Shown here in pieces: positions 24,530 to 33,904 of a DNA stretch of 64,000 nucleotides (position 1 is the stretch's first letter; every line of letters starts with the position of its first letter). Under the pieces are notes generated by a model. It was not told where the DNA came from. It did no database searches and was given only the letters and a program-made list of their open reading frames with translations. The position numbers were made by a program, and so were the translations under genes. This stretch comes from Paludisphaera borealis (GTDB lineage Bacteria; Planctomycetota; Planctomycetia; Isosphaerales; Isosphaeraceae), in assembly GCF_001956985.1 (NCBI RefSeq), contig NZ_CP019082.1, positions 620,001 through 684,000 on the forward strand. Reading direction: 5' to 3'.

Positions 24530-26190
24530 TTCGAGGATGCTCCCTGATTGGTCTCTTGAAAATCGAAGGCCGGCAAGCCGACCTCGTGGATTGTTGCGCC
24601 GGCGCGGAGCCGGCGGGCGGCCTCGGCGAACCGTCGCGACGCTTCGAGGCGTTCGGCGGGGTCGTAACGATAGCCCGACACGCGCTTGTAGTGAAGGCTC
24701 GTGCGATCGCAGGCTTCGGCCAGGCGCTGCGGGGCGATGCCGAAATGGGCGACGCAATCCGCGAGCGTCGGCGGTTGGATCGCCGTCGACGCGGAACCGA
24801 AAACCGCCCGGTCCGCCAGCTCGCGGAGCACGGCGGCGGCGAGCGCGACGTAGCCCTTCAGGTTCGGGTGGTGGGTGTCTTCGATCACGTGATCGTCGAG
24901 CAGGCCCGACGGGCTGGCGGCGACGACCTCGCGGCGGCCGTCGATCAGGATGCAGCCGGGGTGACGCTCGGCGACCTGGCGATAAGCCTCGCGGAACGGC
25001 TCGGGGCAGCGGATCGGCAGGCCGTCGTCGTCGAGCGCCAGCCGGAAATGCTCGCGGGCCTCGTCGATCCGCCCCGATCGTTCGAGGATCTTCCCGAGCC
25101 GGTAATGGGCCTCGGCGAACCCCGGATGGCGGTCAAGGATCGCGCGCAGGAGCGGCTCGGCTTTGGCTGGCTCGGCGCCGCGCGCCTCCTGGAAATCGAC
25201 GACGAGGCGGTTGCGATCGGCCTGGTCGACGCCGGGCGCGACGGTCGATCGGCTCGGCTCGTAGTCGGCTTCGTTGGCCGGTGAGATGACGAGGATCGGC
25301 AGCGCGCCGATGCGTTCGCAGTACGCGACGATCGCCTCCAGACGGGCGGTGAAGTCGGCCAGGATCGCGGCGGCCTCGGTCGGGCTGCACAGGGGAGGAT
25401 CGATAAGCTGGTGATGATCCTTGAGCGAAGGCGGCGTGTCGAGCCGGTTCTTGCTGATCAGCTCGTAGACGAGGCTGCAGAACGGCGAGAGCAGGCTGGC
25501 GTGGTGAAGCTGGCGGACGACCGCCGCGCGGGGTTCGAGGTCGAGCGAGTAGTCGCGGTTCTCCTCGAACCGCGCGGCGAACTCGTTGTGGCCCGAGTAG
25601 ACGATCACGGCGTCGGGCCGCTGGGTGATCCGGCCGAGCTTCTGGTGCTGCTTTTCGAGCGAGTCGCCCAGCCACGCCAGGATCTCGGTCTCGAACCGGC
25701 GGTCGGGCATGGCCTCGCCAAGCTTCCAGGCGACGATCTGGCCGACCGAAACCCAGGGCCGGTACGGCTCGCCCAGGGCGCTCGACTCGCCGAGCACGAC
25801 GATCCGGTATTCGTCCACCGGCTTCGCCGGAAAGGTCGTCGGCAAGGTCGGGAACCGGTGCGTCCACGCCAGAACCGCCGCCGCGCCGAGTTCGAGGGCG
25901 ACGAACGAGAACAGGCACGAGAGGCAGAGCAAGAAGACCCGCTCGGACCGCGACCCCCGGCGCTTCCGCCGCCAATTCTGGATCGTCCGCCAGCCGAAGT
26001 AAGGCGCGCCGATGAAGGAGGCGAGGCAGACCGCGACGTAGAAGAACAGCGTGCCGCGGAGCAAGCTCTCGGTCATTCCTCGCTGCACCGCGCGCGGGAA
26101 CAGCGGGACCCAGCCCGGCAGGACGACCACGGCCGTGAGCGCGAGAGCCAGCGGAACGGCGATCCCCAGGATTCGGACAGTCCGCTTCAT
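24526..26190 (-). CDS. Membrane SGNH/GDSL-family hydrolase with an internal TPR segment
   Basis: 554 residues. Three N-terminal membrane helices (about 5-27, 44-62 and 86-110) precede an SGNH hydrolase domain. Catalytic blocks are visible: GESSALGEP at 134-142 (nucleophilic Ser in GES), GHNEF at 200-204, and DTHHPNLKGY with the Asp438-x2-His441 dyad. Between the GHN block and DTHH lies a TPR-like insertion (AEAHYRLGKILERSGRIDEAREHFRLAL split over about 340-380). Proteins of this type act on ester-modified polysaccharides or lipids; the substrate here is not evident. ATG 26190 overlaps the end of the Uma2 gene by four bases, and the stop overlaps the truB start, so three genes are likely co-translated. 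Confidence 0.8.
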   Translation of the reverse strand: MKRTVRILGIAVPLALALTAVVVLPGWVPLFPRAVQRGMTESLLRGTLFFYVAVCLASFIGAPYFGWRTIQNWRRKRRGSRSERVFLLCLSCLFSFVALELGAAAVLAWTHRFPTLPTTFPAKPVDEYRIVVLGESSALGEPYRPWVSVGQIVAWKLGEAMPDRRFETEILAWLGDSLEKQHQKLGRITQRPDAVIVYSGHNEFAARFEENRDYSLDLEPRAAVVRQLHHASLLSPFCSLVYELISKNRLDTPPSLKDHHQLIDPPLCSPTEAAAILADFTARLEAIVAYCERIGALPILVISPANEADYEPSRSTVAPGVDQADRNRLVVDFQEARGAEPAKAEPLLRAILDRHPGFAEAHYRLGKILERSGRIDEAREHFRLALDDDGLPIRCPEPFREAYRQVAERHPGCILIDGRREVVAASPSGLLDDHVIEDTHHPNLKGYVALAAAVLRELADRAVFGSASTAIQPPTLADCVAHFGIAPQRLAEACDRTSLHYKRVSGYRYDPAERLEASRRFAEAARRLRAGATIHEVGLPAFDFQETNQGASSK

Positions 26191-26786
26191 TTCGCCTCGA
26201 ACATCGCGGCGATGGAGAATTCGAGCCCCGGCAGCAACCGGGTCTTGTGCGTCTCAGGGGCCTTCAACGTCCGCTCGGCCCACTGGCCGCCGGAACGACG
26301 CAGCACCTTCATCGACTCGTCCGCGACGTCGACGATCCAGTATTCGTGGACCCCGAACCGCAGGTATTCCTCGGGCTTCTGCTGGTAGTCTCGAAACCGC
26401 GAGCTGGGCGAGACGACCTCGATCACGATCTCGGGAATCCACTGCGACCAGATCTCGTCGGCGTTCTCGGACTCCGGGGGCGGCGTCTTGTAGACGGCCA
26501 GGTCGGGGTGACGATCCGATTCGAGAGCCTTGATGAGCAGACGGCACTCGCCGCCGCTGGCGACGCCGTAGATCCGATCCGGGTGCGACTCTCGATATCG
26601 CGCGAACTCCATTCTGATGGCGTCGATGATCTTGAAATGACGCGGGCTCGGTACATCGACCATGGTCACGATTCCCCGGCTCAATTCGTAGAGGCGTCCG
26701 CCCTCCCCTCGGGCGTCGATGAACTCGTCGAGGGACATGCGGCGGCCCTCGTCGGCGGGGCCGATGATCGTCGCGGTGGTGCTCAT
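26187..26786 (-). CDS. Uma2-family (DUF820) PD-(D/E)XK endonuclease-like protein
   Basis: 199 residues, normal for the family. The N-terminus RRMSLDEFIDA and RLYELSRGIVTMVDVPSPRH match the Uma2 start. The nuclease-like core reads HPDLAVYKTPPPES, then WIPEIVIEVVSPSSRFRD with the acidic residues of the PD-(D/E)XK fold, and EYLRFGVHEYWIVDVADE. Uma2 proteins are very abundant in planctomycetes and cyanobacteria; their role is unknown and nuclease activity is inferred from the fold. The stop overlaps the SGNH gene start by four bases (ATGA). Confidence 0.9.
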   Translation of the reverse strand: MSTTATIIGPADEGRRMSLDEFIDARGEGGRLYELSRGIVTMVDVPSPRHFKIIDAIRMEFARYRESHPDRIYGVASGGECRLLIKALESDRHPDLAVYKTPPPESENADEIWSQWIPEIVIEVVSPSSRFRDYQQKPEEYLRFGVHEYWIVDVADESMKVLRRSGGQWAERTLKAPETHKTRLLPGLEFSIAAMFEAK

Positions 26787-26811
26787 GGGGAGGGGCTCCG
26801 TCGTGGTTGGT

Positions 26812-29262
26812 CTACGGGGCGATGGTCAGGTCGACGGGGACGACGAGGCTCGCAGGGGCGAGGCAGACCTTGTCGTCGCAGGCCTGGAATTTGAGCCGGA
26901 GGAGGACGCGGAGCTTGCCGGGGGCCGCGGCCTTCGTCAGCCGGAATCGCAGGGGGATCTCGACCTTCCCTTCGTACAGCGAGACCGGCTCGGGGCTGAC
27001 CGAGGCGAGCGTCTGGGCCTTGCCGCCGGGGTAGTCGACGCGGATCGACTCGGCGGGCTGGCCGGCTTCGAGGGTGATCGTGGTCGGCTTCAGGAACTCT
27101 TGCCCGGTGGGGTTGGCGTAGACGTGCCAGCCGCTCTGGATCGCCAGCGAGACGACCACCGCGACCGCGCCGCCGGCTTTCGGTTTCTGACCCTCGACGA
27201 CCTTCGCCTGGGCCGACACGACCTTGGGGGCGTCGGCCGAGGCGCCGGGCGCGGGCTTCTGGGGAGGGCGGACGTCGTGGTATTCGAGCAGGCCGACGAG
27301 CATGATCGGCATCGACGCCGGGTTCTGAGCCAGGAACGGGCTGAAGGCGTCGAGCGTCTTGCCGGCGAGGTCGAGGTAACGCGTTTCGCCGGCGTCGGCC
27401 CGGTGGAGGGCCATGAGGTTGAGCACGGCGATGCCGTTGGCGCTCGGCAGGGCGCCGTCGAGCGGGTCTTTCGACCGCGCCAGCAGGCTCTCGTGGTCGT
27501 CGGCGGTGAAGAAAAAGCCGCCGTCCTGCTCGTCGGCGAAGTCGGCGATCATCCGGTCGGTCAGTGCGCGGGCCTGTTCGAGCCGGCGGCCGTCCTTGGC
27601 GGCTTCATGCAGCCGCAAGAGGCCGTGCGCGAGGTAGGCGTAATCTTCGAGGTACGCCGGCAGCCGCGCCTGGCCCGCGCGGTAGGTTCGGAGCAGGCGG
27701 CCCGAAGGATCGCGGAGCTTGTCGAGGAGGAAATCGGCGGCCTTCTCGGCGGCGCGCAGCAGGCGGTCGTCCTTGAGCACGCGGTAGCCGTCGGCGTAGG
27801 CGGCGATCATCAGGCCGTTCCAGGCCGTGAGGATCTTGTCGTCACGCGACGGCCCGGGACGCTGGTCGCGCGCCTTCAGCAGCTTGGCACGCAACGGCGC
27901 GAGCCGGCGTTCGAGTTCGGCGGGCGTCGTCTTGAAGCTCTCGGCCTGCTCGGCGCGCGGTCGGGGTTCGAGCAAGACGTAGCGGTCTCCCTCGAAGTTG
28001 GGCTCGCGCTTGAGGCCGTAGACCTGGATGAAGGCGTCGGCGTCGGGGCCGGCGCCCAGGACTTGCTTCACCTCGTCGGGCGTCCAGACGTAATAGGCGC
28101 CCTCGCCGGCCTTGGTCTCGGCGTCGAGCGACGAGTAGAAGCCCCCTTCGGGGGAAGTCATGGTGCGGTCGATGAACGCGAAGGTCGCCCCGGCCTCGTC
28201 GCGCCATCGCGGGTCGCCGGTCAGCTCGAACGCCTGCAGGTGGACCGAGGCGAGCTGGGCATTGTCGTAAAGCATTTTCTCGAAGTGGGGGACGATCCAG
28301 AACCGGCTGGTGGCGTAGCGGTGGTAGCCGCCGCCGAGCTGGTCGCGGACGCCCCCCCGCGCCATGTGGTCGAGCGTGAACAGACTCATCGTCAGCGGGT
28401 CGCGGTTCGAGGGCGCGGAGGTGGGCGAAGCGGGGGCTTTGGCGGGGTCGCGGCGGTGCTGGTCGAGGAGGAACACGAGGTTGACCGGCTCGGGGAACTT
28501 GGGGCGGCGGGCGTTGCCGGGGTTGAAGCCGAACCCGCCGTACTCGGGATCGAACTGGTCGGCGAGCTGGCTCCGACCCTCGGCGACGACCTCGGGGCCG
28601 AGCGGGACCTTGCGGCGCGAGGCGCCCTTGCCGAGCTTGCGGCGGACGATCTCGGTCAGGCCGGCGGCGGCGCGCTCGATCTCGGCGTGTTCCTCGCGCC
28701 ACGACTTGGCGACCCCCGCGAGCACCGTCTCGAAGCCGGTGAAGCCCGGCTTGTCGCGGGGCGGGAAATACGTGCCGCCGAAGAACGGCCGGCCGTCGGG
28801 CAGCAGGAACATCGACATCGGCCAGCCGCCGGTGCTGAACGCCTGGAGGGCCGCCATGTACACCTGGTCGACGTCCGGGCGTTCCTCGCGATCGACCTTG
28901 ATGCTGATGAAGTGGTCGTTGAGCAGCTTGGCCACCGCCGGATCGCGGAAGCTCTCGCGCTGCATGACGTGGCACCAGAAGCACGAGCTGTAGCCGATCG
29001 ACAGGAAGATCGGCTTGTTCTCGGCCTTGGCCTTGGCGAACGCCTCGGGGCCCCACGGCCGCCATTCGACGGGGTCGTGGGCGTGCAGGAGGAGGTACGG
29101 GCTGGTCTCGCCGGCCAGGCTGTTCGCCGGCCCCGCGTGTTCGGCCGGCTCCTCGGCGACGGTCGAGATCGAACCCAAGCCCGCCAGGACGGCGAGCGCG
29201 ACGCCCATCGCCGCCGCGACCTCGCGAATCCTCGTTGTGCGAACGGCCGTCGATGATGGCAT
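26812..29262 (-). CDS. Secreted YyaL/DUF255 thioredoxin-like protein fused to a DsbD-type alpha domain
   Basis: 816 residues from ATG 29262 ([15 protein letters not shown]); longer frames run into the palindromic repeat upstream. A signal peptide ([15 protein letters not shown]) is followed by the DUF255 thioredoxin domain, with [20 protein letters not shown] and redox-type CFWC at Cys94/Cys97. The (alpha/alpha)6 glycosidase-like domain typical of the SSP411/YyaL family follows ([48 protein letters not shown]-like). After about residue 690 comes a beta-rich domain resembling the N-terminal domain of DsbD ([21 protein letters not shown] with a Cys pair). The usual family length is ~600-700, so the C-terminal domain is an addition suggesting periplasmic thiol chemistry. 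25 bp from the Uma2 start. Confidence 0.85.
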   Translation of the reverse strand: MPSSTAVRTTRIREVAAAMGVALAVLAGLGSISTVAEEPAEHAGPANSLAGETSPYLLLHAHDPVEWRPWGPEAFAKAKAENKPIFLSIGYSSCFWCHVMQRESFRDPAVAKLLNDHFISIKVDREERPDVDQVYMAALQAFSTGGWPMSMFLLPDGRPFFGGTYFPPRDKPGFTGFETVLAGVAKSWREEHAEIERAAAGLTEIVRRKLGKGASRRKVPLGPEVVAEGRSQLADQFDPEYGGFGFNPGNARRPKFPEPVNLVFLLDQHRRDPAKAPASPTSAPSNRDPLTMSLFTLDHMARGGVRDQLGGGYHRYATSRFWIVPHFEKMLYDNAQLASVHLQAFELTGDPRWRDEAGATFAFIDRTMTSPEGGFYSSLDAETKAGEGAYYVWTPDEVKQVLGAGPDADAFIQVYGLKREPNFEGDRYVLLEPRPRAEQAESFKTTPAELERRLAPLRAKLLKARDQRPGPSRDDKILTAWNGLMIAAYADGYRVLKDDRLLRAAEKAADFLLDKLRDPSGRLLRTYRAGQARLPAYLEDYAYLAHGLLRLHEAAKDGRRLEQARALTDRMIADFADEQDGGFFFTADDHESLLARSKDPLDGALPSANGIAVLNLMALHRADAGETRYLDLAGKTLDAFSPFLAQNPASMPIMLVGLLEYHDVRPPQKPAPGASADAPKVVSAQAKVVEGQKPKAGGAVAVVVSLAIQSGWHVYANPTGQEFLKPTTITLEAGQPAESIRVDYPGGKAQTLASVSPEPVSLYEGKVEIPLRFRLTKAAAPGKLRVLLRLKFQACDDKVCLAPASLVVPVDLTIAP

Positions 29263-29406
29263 CGCGTGGTCCTGCGTCGGGTTGCGAAATCGGCGAGAGC
29301 GAGGCGCACGTCGATTGTATGCGGAAACCGTCCGGCGAACCAACCTCAGACGACCAGCGGCCCAGTCACGTGTGGAACTCTCGACGCTGGTATTCCGAAT
29401 TCCAAA

Positions 29407-29495
29407 GGTGGGTGGCCGGGGGTCGGTTCGCGAACCCGGGTTGGCAGGCCGAGTCTCTCTCGCACGGGTTCGGAGACCGAACCCGTGGCACCCAC
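29407..29495. repeat. REP-like palindromic element between two minus-strand genes
   Basis: A central hairpin has arms CACGGGTTCGG (29463-29473) and CCGAACCCGTG (29477-29487) with loop AGA. The outer ends GTGGGTG (29407-29413) and CACCCAC (29489-29495) also pair, and GTTCGCGAAC lies inside. The core matches the palindrome at 23405-23423 except in the centre. Confidence 0.7.
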
Positions 29496-29509
29496 GAACG
29501 GCCATCTGC

Positions 29510-31339
29510 TCATTTCGCGGCCGGCGGCTCCTTGGCGTTGGCCGTGCGCCGGCCTTCGGCCACCTTGACCATCGCCATGTCTTCCAGTTCCTGGGTGAGA
29601 TCGTCGTGCGAGACGAAGACGCGGCAGACGCCGGCGCTGGCCTTCTCGTCGTGGTTGACGACCTTCACCTTGATCAGGATCGTCATTTCCTTGCCGGCCT
29701 GGATGCGGTCGATCTTGGGGAACATCGCCTTGGTATTGTTGTCGGCGGGTTTGGCCGGCTCCGTCGGGCCGCCGGCCGTCTCCTCGATCCTGAGATTGGG
29801 GCTCACTTCCGCTCGGACCTGGACGTTGGCGGCTTCCTTGCTGCCGTAGTTGCGGAGCCGGACCTGGAACGTGGTGGTGCCGTCGACGTCGACCACCCGC
29901 CGGCGCTCGCGGACGACCAGGTCGAGGTCGGCCATGCCCTGGACGTCGGTCGAGCGCTTGTCGCCGGCGAGGATCGCGTTGTCGGCTCGGGCCTCGGCAG
30001 TGACCTGATAAAAGCCAATGCCCCCCATCTTGACCTCAAAGGTCAGCGTTCGCGGCTTCTCGGTCGGGTCGATCTGGGAGAGGGTCCAGGTGATGCGTCG
30101 GGTGGCGGGGTCGTACTTGGCTCCCGGGGGGGGCGTGACGAGCTGGCCGCTGACCGGCAAGGTCGCCAGGACGCGGACGTTCTTGGCCGGCGCGGAGCCG
30201 GGGTTCTCAAGCGTGATCGTATAACTCGCGATCGTGTCGGTGTAGCGTTTCTCGGGGGCGTCGAGGGTGATCTTGAGCTTGGGCTCGATGACCTCGAGGG
30301 CTTTCTCGATCTCGGCCTCTTCCTTGTTGAATACGACGTCGGGGCTGGTCGCCTTGACCTGGCAAGTCTGATGGCCCCCTTGCTTGGCGTCGACGACCAT
30401 CACCGGCAGCTCTTCACGCTGGCCGGGGCCGATCTCCTTGATCGGCAGGTCGAAGCTGTTGTCGTCGTTCTTCTCGCCGCTCTCGTGGCTGAGACCGGCG
30501 CTGAGTTTGGCCAGCACCACGACGTCGCGGGCGGGGCCGTCGCCGGTGTTGGTCACGGAGATCCGGAACTCGGCCGCCTTGCCCTTGAGCACCTTGTCGA
30601 TGCTCGGCGTCTGGACGACTTCGACCTTGAGCTTGGGCTGAAGGACCCGGCTGCGGGCCTTGCTTCCGGCCTGAAACGTCACGGTCGCCGCATGGTCCAT
30701 CGGCGTCGCCTGGGTCGGCTTGACCTTCACCAGGATCACTTTCTCGGTTCCCGCCTGAAGGATGCCGATGCTCCAGGTCAAGAGCGAGCTGGCGGCGCGC
30801 TGCGCCTCGGGCAGGCTGCTGACGAATTCGAGGCCCGTCGGCAGATCGTCGCGGACGACCACGCCCAGGGCGTCGGCCGAGCCGTTATTTTTGACCACGA
30901 TCTTCACCGTGGCTTCTTTATTGATGTTCATGTCCTGCGGGGCCAGGACGTTGACGCTCAGCAGCACCTCGTGCTTGCCCAGCGGCAGCCGATCGAGCGG
31001 TTGCATGAACCCGCCCTCGACGACTCCGCCCGCCCCAGCGGCCGCGGCGGGATCGGGGGCGGCGGCCGGCGCGGGGGCGTTCCCGGGAGCGGCCTGGATT
31101 CGCTCGACCTCGTCGTCGCGCTTCGGGGCGGCTCCGACCGGGCGTGCGAGGCGTTCCGGGAGCTTGCCTGGTTCCACCACGGGGAGCCGCTCGGGCTCTG
31201 CGAGATCATCGGTCGTCGCCGGGAAGGACGCGGCGTCGACCTCGGCCGGAGCGGGCGAGGGGGTTTGTCCCAGGACGCGTTCCGGCCCCAAAATGATCAG
31301 AAGCGACGCACCGAGCAGGAAGAAGTATCGCCGGCCCAT
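29510..31339 (-). CDS. Exported DUF11-repeat (conserved repeat domain) protein
   Basis: 609 residues from ATG 31339, with GGAGGGG about 10 bases upstream; the longer frame adds Pro/Arg-rich shadow sequence. A signal peptide ([14 protein letters not shown]) is followed by a Pro/Ala-rich linker ([17 protein letters not shown]), then four Ig-like DUF11-type repeats marked by similar turns: [56 protein letters not shown] and [21 protein letters not shown]11 repeats occur in bacterial surface and envelope proteins and are often structural. No catalytic site is seen. It is probably a cell-envelope protein; no interaction partner is evident among its neighbours. Confidence 0.85.
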   Translation of the reverse strand: MGRRYFFLLGASLLIILGPERVLGQTPSPAPAEVDAASFPATTDDLAEPERLPVVEPGKLPERLARPVGAAPKRDDEVERIQAAPGNAPAPAAAPDPAAAAGAGGVVEGGFMQPLDRLPLGKHEVLLSVNVLAPQDMNINKEATVKIVVKNNGSADALGVVVRDDLPTGLEFVSSLPEAQRAASSLLTWSIGILQAGTEKVILVKVKPTQATPMDHAATVTFQAGSKARSRVLQPKLKVEVVQTPSIDKVLKGKAAEFRISVTNTGDGPARDVVVLAKLSAGLSHESGEKNDDNSFDLPIKEIGPGQREELPVMVVDAKQGGHQTCQVKATSPDVVFNKEEAEIEKALEVIEPKLKITLDAPEKRYTDTIASYTITLENPGSAPAKNVRVLATLPVSGQLVTPPPGAKYDPATRRITWTLSQIDPTEKPRTLTFEVKMGGIGFYQVTAEARADNAILAGDKRSTDVQGMADLDLVVRERRRVVDVDGTTTFQVRLRNYGSKEAANVQVRAEVSPNLRIEETAGGPTEPAKPADNNTKAMFPKIDRIQAGKEMTILIKVKVVNHDEKASAGVCRVFVSHDDLTQELEDMAMVKVAEGRRTANAKEPPAAK

Positions 31340-31584
31340 GGAATCGGTCCCCTCCTTGGGAACGGCCCCGATCGACGCCGGGCGCGTCGTCTCGGGTGCG
31401 ATCGCGGGATCTGCGTCAGGACAGGGTGCGGATTTGGATCGACCCGACCCGGCGAGCGCGCATCCCAAAGGGGGGCGCAGGCCGGTCGTCGGCAAGATGG
31501 CTGTCGCAGTTTAATAGCAAAAGCCCCCCAGGCGAGGAAGGTCAATCCGGGGGAATTGAAGGGAACCGCGAGGCTCCCAATCCC

Positions 31585-32439
31585 TCACCCTTCGCACGAC
31601 CGACGGCGCGAACGCGACACCGCCGCGAACGCGATTCCCGCGGCGCCGAGCACCAGCAGCGAACTGGGTTCGGGCACGGGCGTCGAACCGGGGTCGGGCA
31701 CGGCCTTCGCACTAGTGGCCCACCTCACCGAGTTGCCGACGAGGCGATCATAATTCGGGTCGGCCAGGAGGGCGCTGTCGGAGAACATGGACAGGCTGAG
31801 TACTCGGCCGCTTCCGAAATTCCATCCCACGACCCCGGCCATGACGCCGTATCCGCCGAACGTCGCCGTCCACTGGTTCGTGTCGAAGAACGCGGTGGCT
31901 CCCCACTTGGGTGTGTAGCCTATCTCGGTGTTGTACCCCTGGGGATGGAGAACGAGCTGGCTCGGCAGTTGGTCGTTCATGATCGGATCGTTCGTGATCT
32001 GGCCCAGGATCACGGGCGAATTGGCCGTGTTGTGAAACAGCCCTGTGAACGGAAGCGCCTGCGCCAGCTTCTGAAGCATGTGCACGCCGCCCGGGCCTTG
32101 GATCATGTCGCCGACGGCCTCGCTGGTCACTAACCCTCCTCCGTTTTTCACATAGTCAACCAGGGCTTGCTGACCGGAATCGGGCATGTCGACTCCGTTA
32201 TAGTATGAGCCGTTGGGGAGGAGAAACACGGCGTTGTAGGCCGAAAGACCGCTCCCGGTGAACGCCGTATAGGCCGGTGCGGTCGTCACCGTGTTGCCCT
32301 GAGCTTCGAGCACCGACGCCATCATCGACGTGTTGGACGCGTCGTCGCCGCCGATCAGCAGGATCTTTGAGCCGAAGGCGTTCGATGCGGTCAAGAAGAG
32401 GATCGTAAGCGCGAGAGAACGAGTGGTGAAACCTGGCAT
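31585..32439 (-). CDS. PEP-CTERM-anchored exported protein, ThuA/glutamine-amidotransferase-like fold
   Basis: 284 residues from ATG 32439, with GGAGA ten bases upstream (an upstream ATG at 32484 would put charged residues before the signal peptide). Signal peptide: RSLALTILFLTASNAFG. The body, KILLIGGDDASNTSMMASVL ... YNAVFLLPNG ... LVDYVKNGGGLVTSEAVGD, resembles Rossmann-like ThuA/GATase-type folds that open with a Lys-Ile-Leu strand and have a 'V..GGGL' turn; this assignment is tentative. The C-terminus is a classic PEP-CTERM sorting signal: VPEPSSLLVLGAAGIAFAAV followed by SRSRRR, cleaved by an exosortase system encoded elsewhere. Surface or exopolysaccharide association is expected. Confidence 0.8.
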   Translation of the reverse strand: MPGFTTRSLALTILFLTASNAFGSKILLIGGDDASNTSMMASVLEAQGNTVTTAPAYTAFTGSGLSAYNAVFLLPNGSYYNGVDMPDSGQQALVDYVKNGGGLVTSEAVGDMIQGPGGVHMLQKLAQALPFTGLFHNTANSPVILGQITNDPIMNDQLPSQLVLHPQGYNTEIGYTPKWGATAFFDTNQWTATFGGYGVMAGVVGWNFGSGRVLSLSMFSDSALLADPNYDRLVGNSVRWATSAKAVPDPGSTPVPEPSSLLVLGAAGIAFAAVSRSRRRSCEG

Positions 32440-32479
32440 CCGTGCCGTCTCCGAGGAAGGTGTTTGAGTCAGATCTCGA

Positions 32480-32504
32480 TGCATGGCGTATCCTCAGCCA
32501 TGCA
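32480..32504. promoter_or_regulatory. Inverted repeat upstream of the PEP-CTERM gene, possible operator
   Basis: TGCATGGC (32480-32487) and GCCATGCA (32497-32504) form perfect 8-bp arms nine bases apart, about 40 bp before the gene's start codon. The adjacent A+T-rich stretch GTTAATGACTGTTAATGC may hold the promoter. It could be an operator or a 5'UTR hairpin. Confidence 0.35.
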
Positions 32505-32620
32505 CGTAGTGTTAATGACTGTTAATGCTTTAGTCAAGTAAATGTTCCGGGGTCTTTCAACGTCGGAAGCGGGAAGCGGGCGGGGGCGTCGCGGTCGATG
32601 GGAGTCGACAGGTTCGAGGC

Positions 32621-33556
32621 TCAAATCCTGACGACCACTTCCAGCCGGCTCGCGGTGACGTCGGGGGGCTCGTCGGCCGCGACGGGGAGCGATCGGACTT
32701 CGACCAGGCCGCGGAACCAGGTCGCCTGATGCTTGGCGAACTGGCGGGTGCGGGTCTGGATCAGGTCGATGGTTTGATCGAGGTCGAGTTCGCCGGCCAG
32801 GTGGGCGACGACCTGGCGATAGCCGACCCCCTGCTCCGCCACGCCGCTGAGCGGGCGCGGGGCGGTCTTGAGGCGTCGGACCTCGTCGACCAGGCCGGCC
32901 TCGAACATCCGGACCACCCGTTTGTTGATCCGGTCGTACAGGACGGGTCGGGGAGGTTCGAGGGCGAAGACCTGCGTTGACGCCGGCGCGGGCTGGGCGT
33001 GCTCGCGCTGAAGCTCGCTGAACACCCGGCCGGTGGTCTCGATCACCTCCAGGGCCCGGACGACGCGCCGCCGATCGTTGGGGTGCAGCCGCGCGCCCGT
33101 CGCCGGATCGAGGGCCGTCAGTCGCGCGTGCATCACCGGATCGCCCAGCGTTTCGGCCTCGGCCTCAAGGCGGTCGCGGACTTCGGGGACCGTGCCGGGG
33201 CCGTCGAAGAGGCCGCGCAACAGGGCCTTGAGATACAGCGCGGTGCCGCCGACGAAGAGGGCGCGTTTGCCGCGCGACTCGATGTCTAGGACGGCGTCGA
33301 TCGCCCAGCCGCGGTACTCGGCGACGCTCGCCGACTCCCAGGGATCGAGGACGTCGATCAGGTGGTGCGGCACCCCGCCGCGCTCGGCCGTCGTCGGCTT
33401 GGCGGTGCCGACGTCCATGCCTCGGTAAAGGGTCATCGAGTCAAGCGCGATGATCTCGGCGTCGAGAATGCGGGCCAGGTGGACGCCGACGGCCGACTTG
33501 CCCGAGGCCGTCGGGCCGGTCAGATAGATCGCGCGATGCAGGGGATTCTCGGACAC
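32621..33556 (-). CDS. miaA: tRNA dimethylallyltransferase MiaA
   Basis: 311 residues from GTG 33556; the only longer option is a TTG that adds unrelated residues. MiaA transfers a dimethylallyl group to A37 of tRNAs reading UNN codons. The P-loop LTGPTASGKSAVGVHLA is at the N-terminus, followed by AEIIALDSMTLYRGMDVGTAKP (split signature with the catalytic Asp), VPHHLIDVLDPWESASVAEY, FVGGTALYLKALLRGLFDGP and HPNDRRRVVRALEV. RQFAKHQATWFRG near the C-terminus is the conserved tRNA-contact motif. It is preceded by the long inverted repeat at 33635-33716 and is divergent from korA. Confidence 0.95.
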   Translation of the reverse strand: MSENPLHRAIYLTGPTASGKSAVGVHLARILDAEIIALDSMTLYRGMDVGTAKPTTAERGGVPHHLIDVLDPWESASVAEYRGWAIDAVLDIESRGKRALFVGGTALYLKALLRGLFDGPGTVPEVRDRLEAEAETLGDPVMHARLTALDPATGARLHPNDRRRVVRALEVIETTGRVFSELQREHAQPAPASTQVFALEPPRPVLYDRINKRVVRMFEAGLVDEVRRLKTAPRPLSGVAEQGVGYRQVVAHLAGELDLDQTIDLIQTRTRQFAKHQATWFRGLVEVRSLPVAADEPPDVTASRLEVVVRI

Positions 33557-33634
33557 GGAAGTCTCGCGGTCGAATCGGGGGTGATTTGAGTTGATGCGGG
33601 GGCGCAAACCATGATGACGCCGTGGAGGCGTCCG

Positions 33635-33716
33635 AATACAAGCTCGAAGCGCCAGCGAGTGGATGGATTCGAACGGCCGACTGGAAATCCACTCGCTGGC
33701 GCTTCGAGCTTGTATT
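33635..33716. repeat. 82-bp inverted repeat (30-bp arms, 22-base loop) between miaA and korA
   Basis: The left arm (33635-33664, AATACAAGCTCGAAGCGCCA...) is the exact reverse complement of the right arm (33687-33716, ...GCGCTTCGAGCTTGTATT). It lies in the 348-bp gap between divergent genes. I recall closely similar 'caagctcgaagcgc' elements as common in planctomycete genomes, but cannot verify this here. The remaining ~190 bp up to korA shows no gene. Confidence 0.8.
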
Positions 33717-33904
33717 TCGAGGGCCGCCGGTCAACCCGCCGCCGGTCCCTTGCCATCCTACCACGGATGTGGTCGACTGAACTTGGCGGGGTGTTCGGCC
33801 TCGATCCAGTCAACGCAGACTCCACGCGTCTTCAACGGCCGGGGTATCCCTCCCGGCGCGTGGGGCCAGGCCAGGCGCCTCGGTCCTGTGAGGTACGCTG
33901 AGCA

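Noticed and set aside
26719-29256. 845-codon plus-strand frame opposite the YyaL-like gene
   Set aside because: Arg/Gly/Val-rich shadow of a high-GC gene on the other strand; no domain seen.
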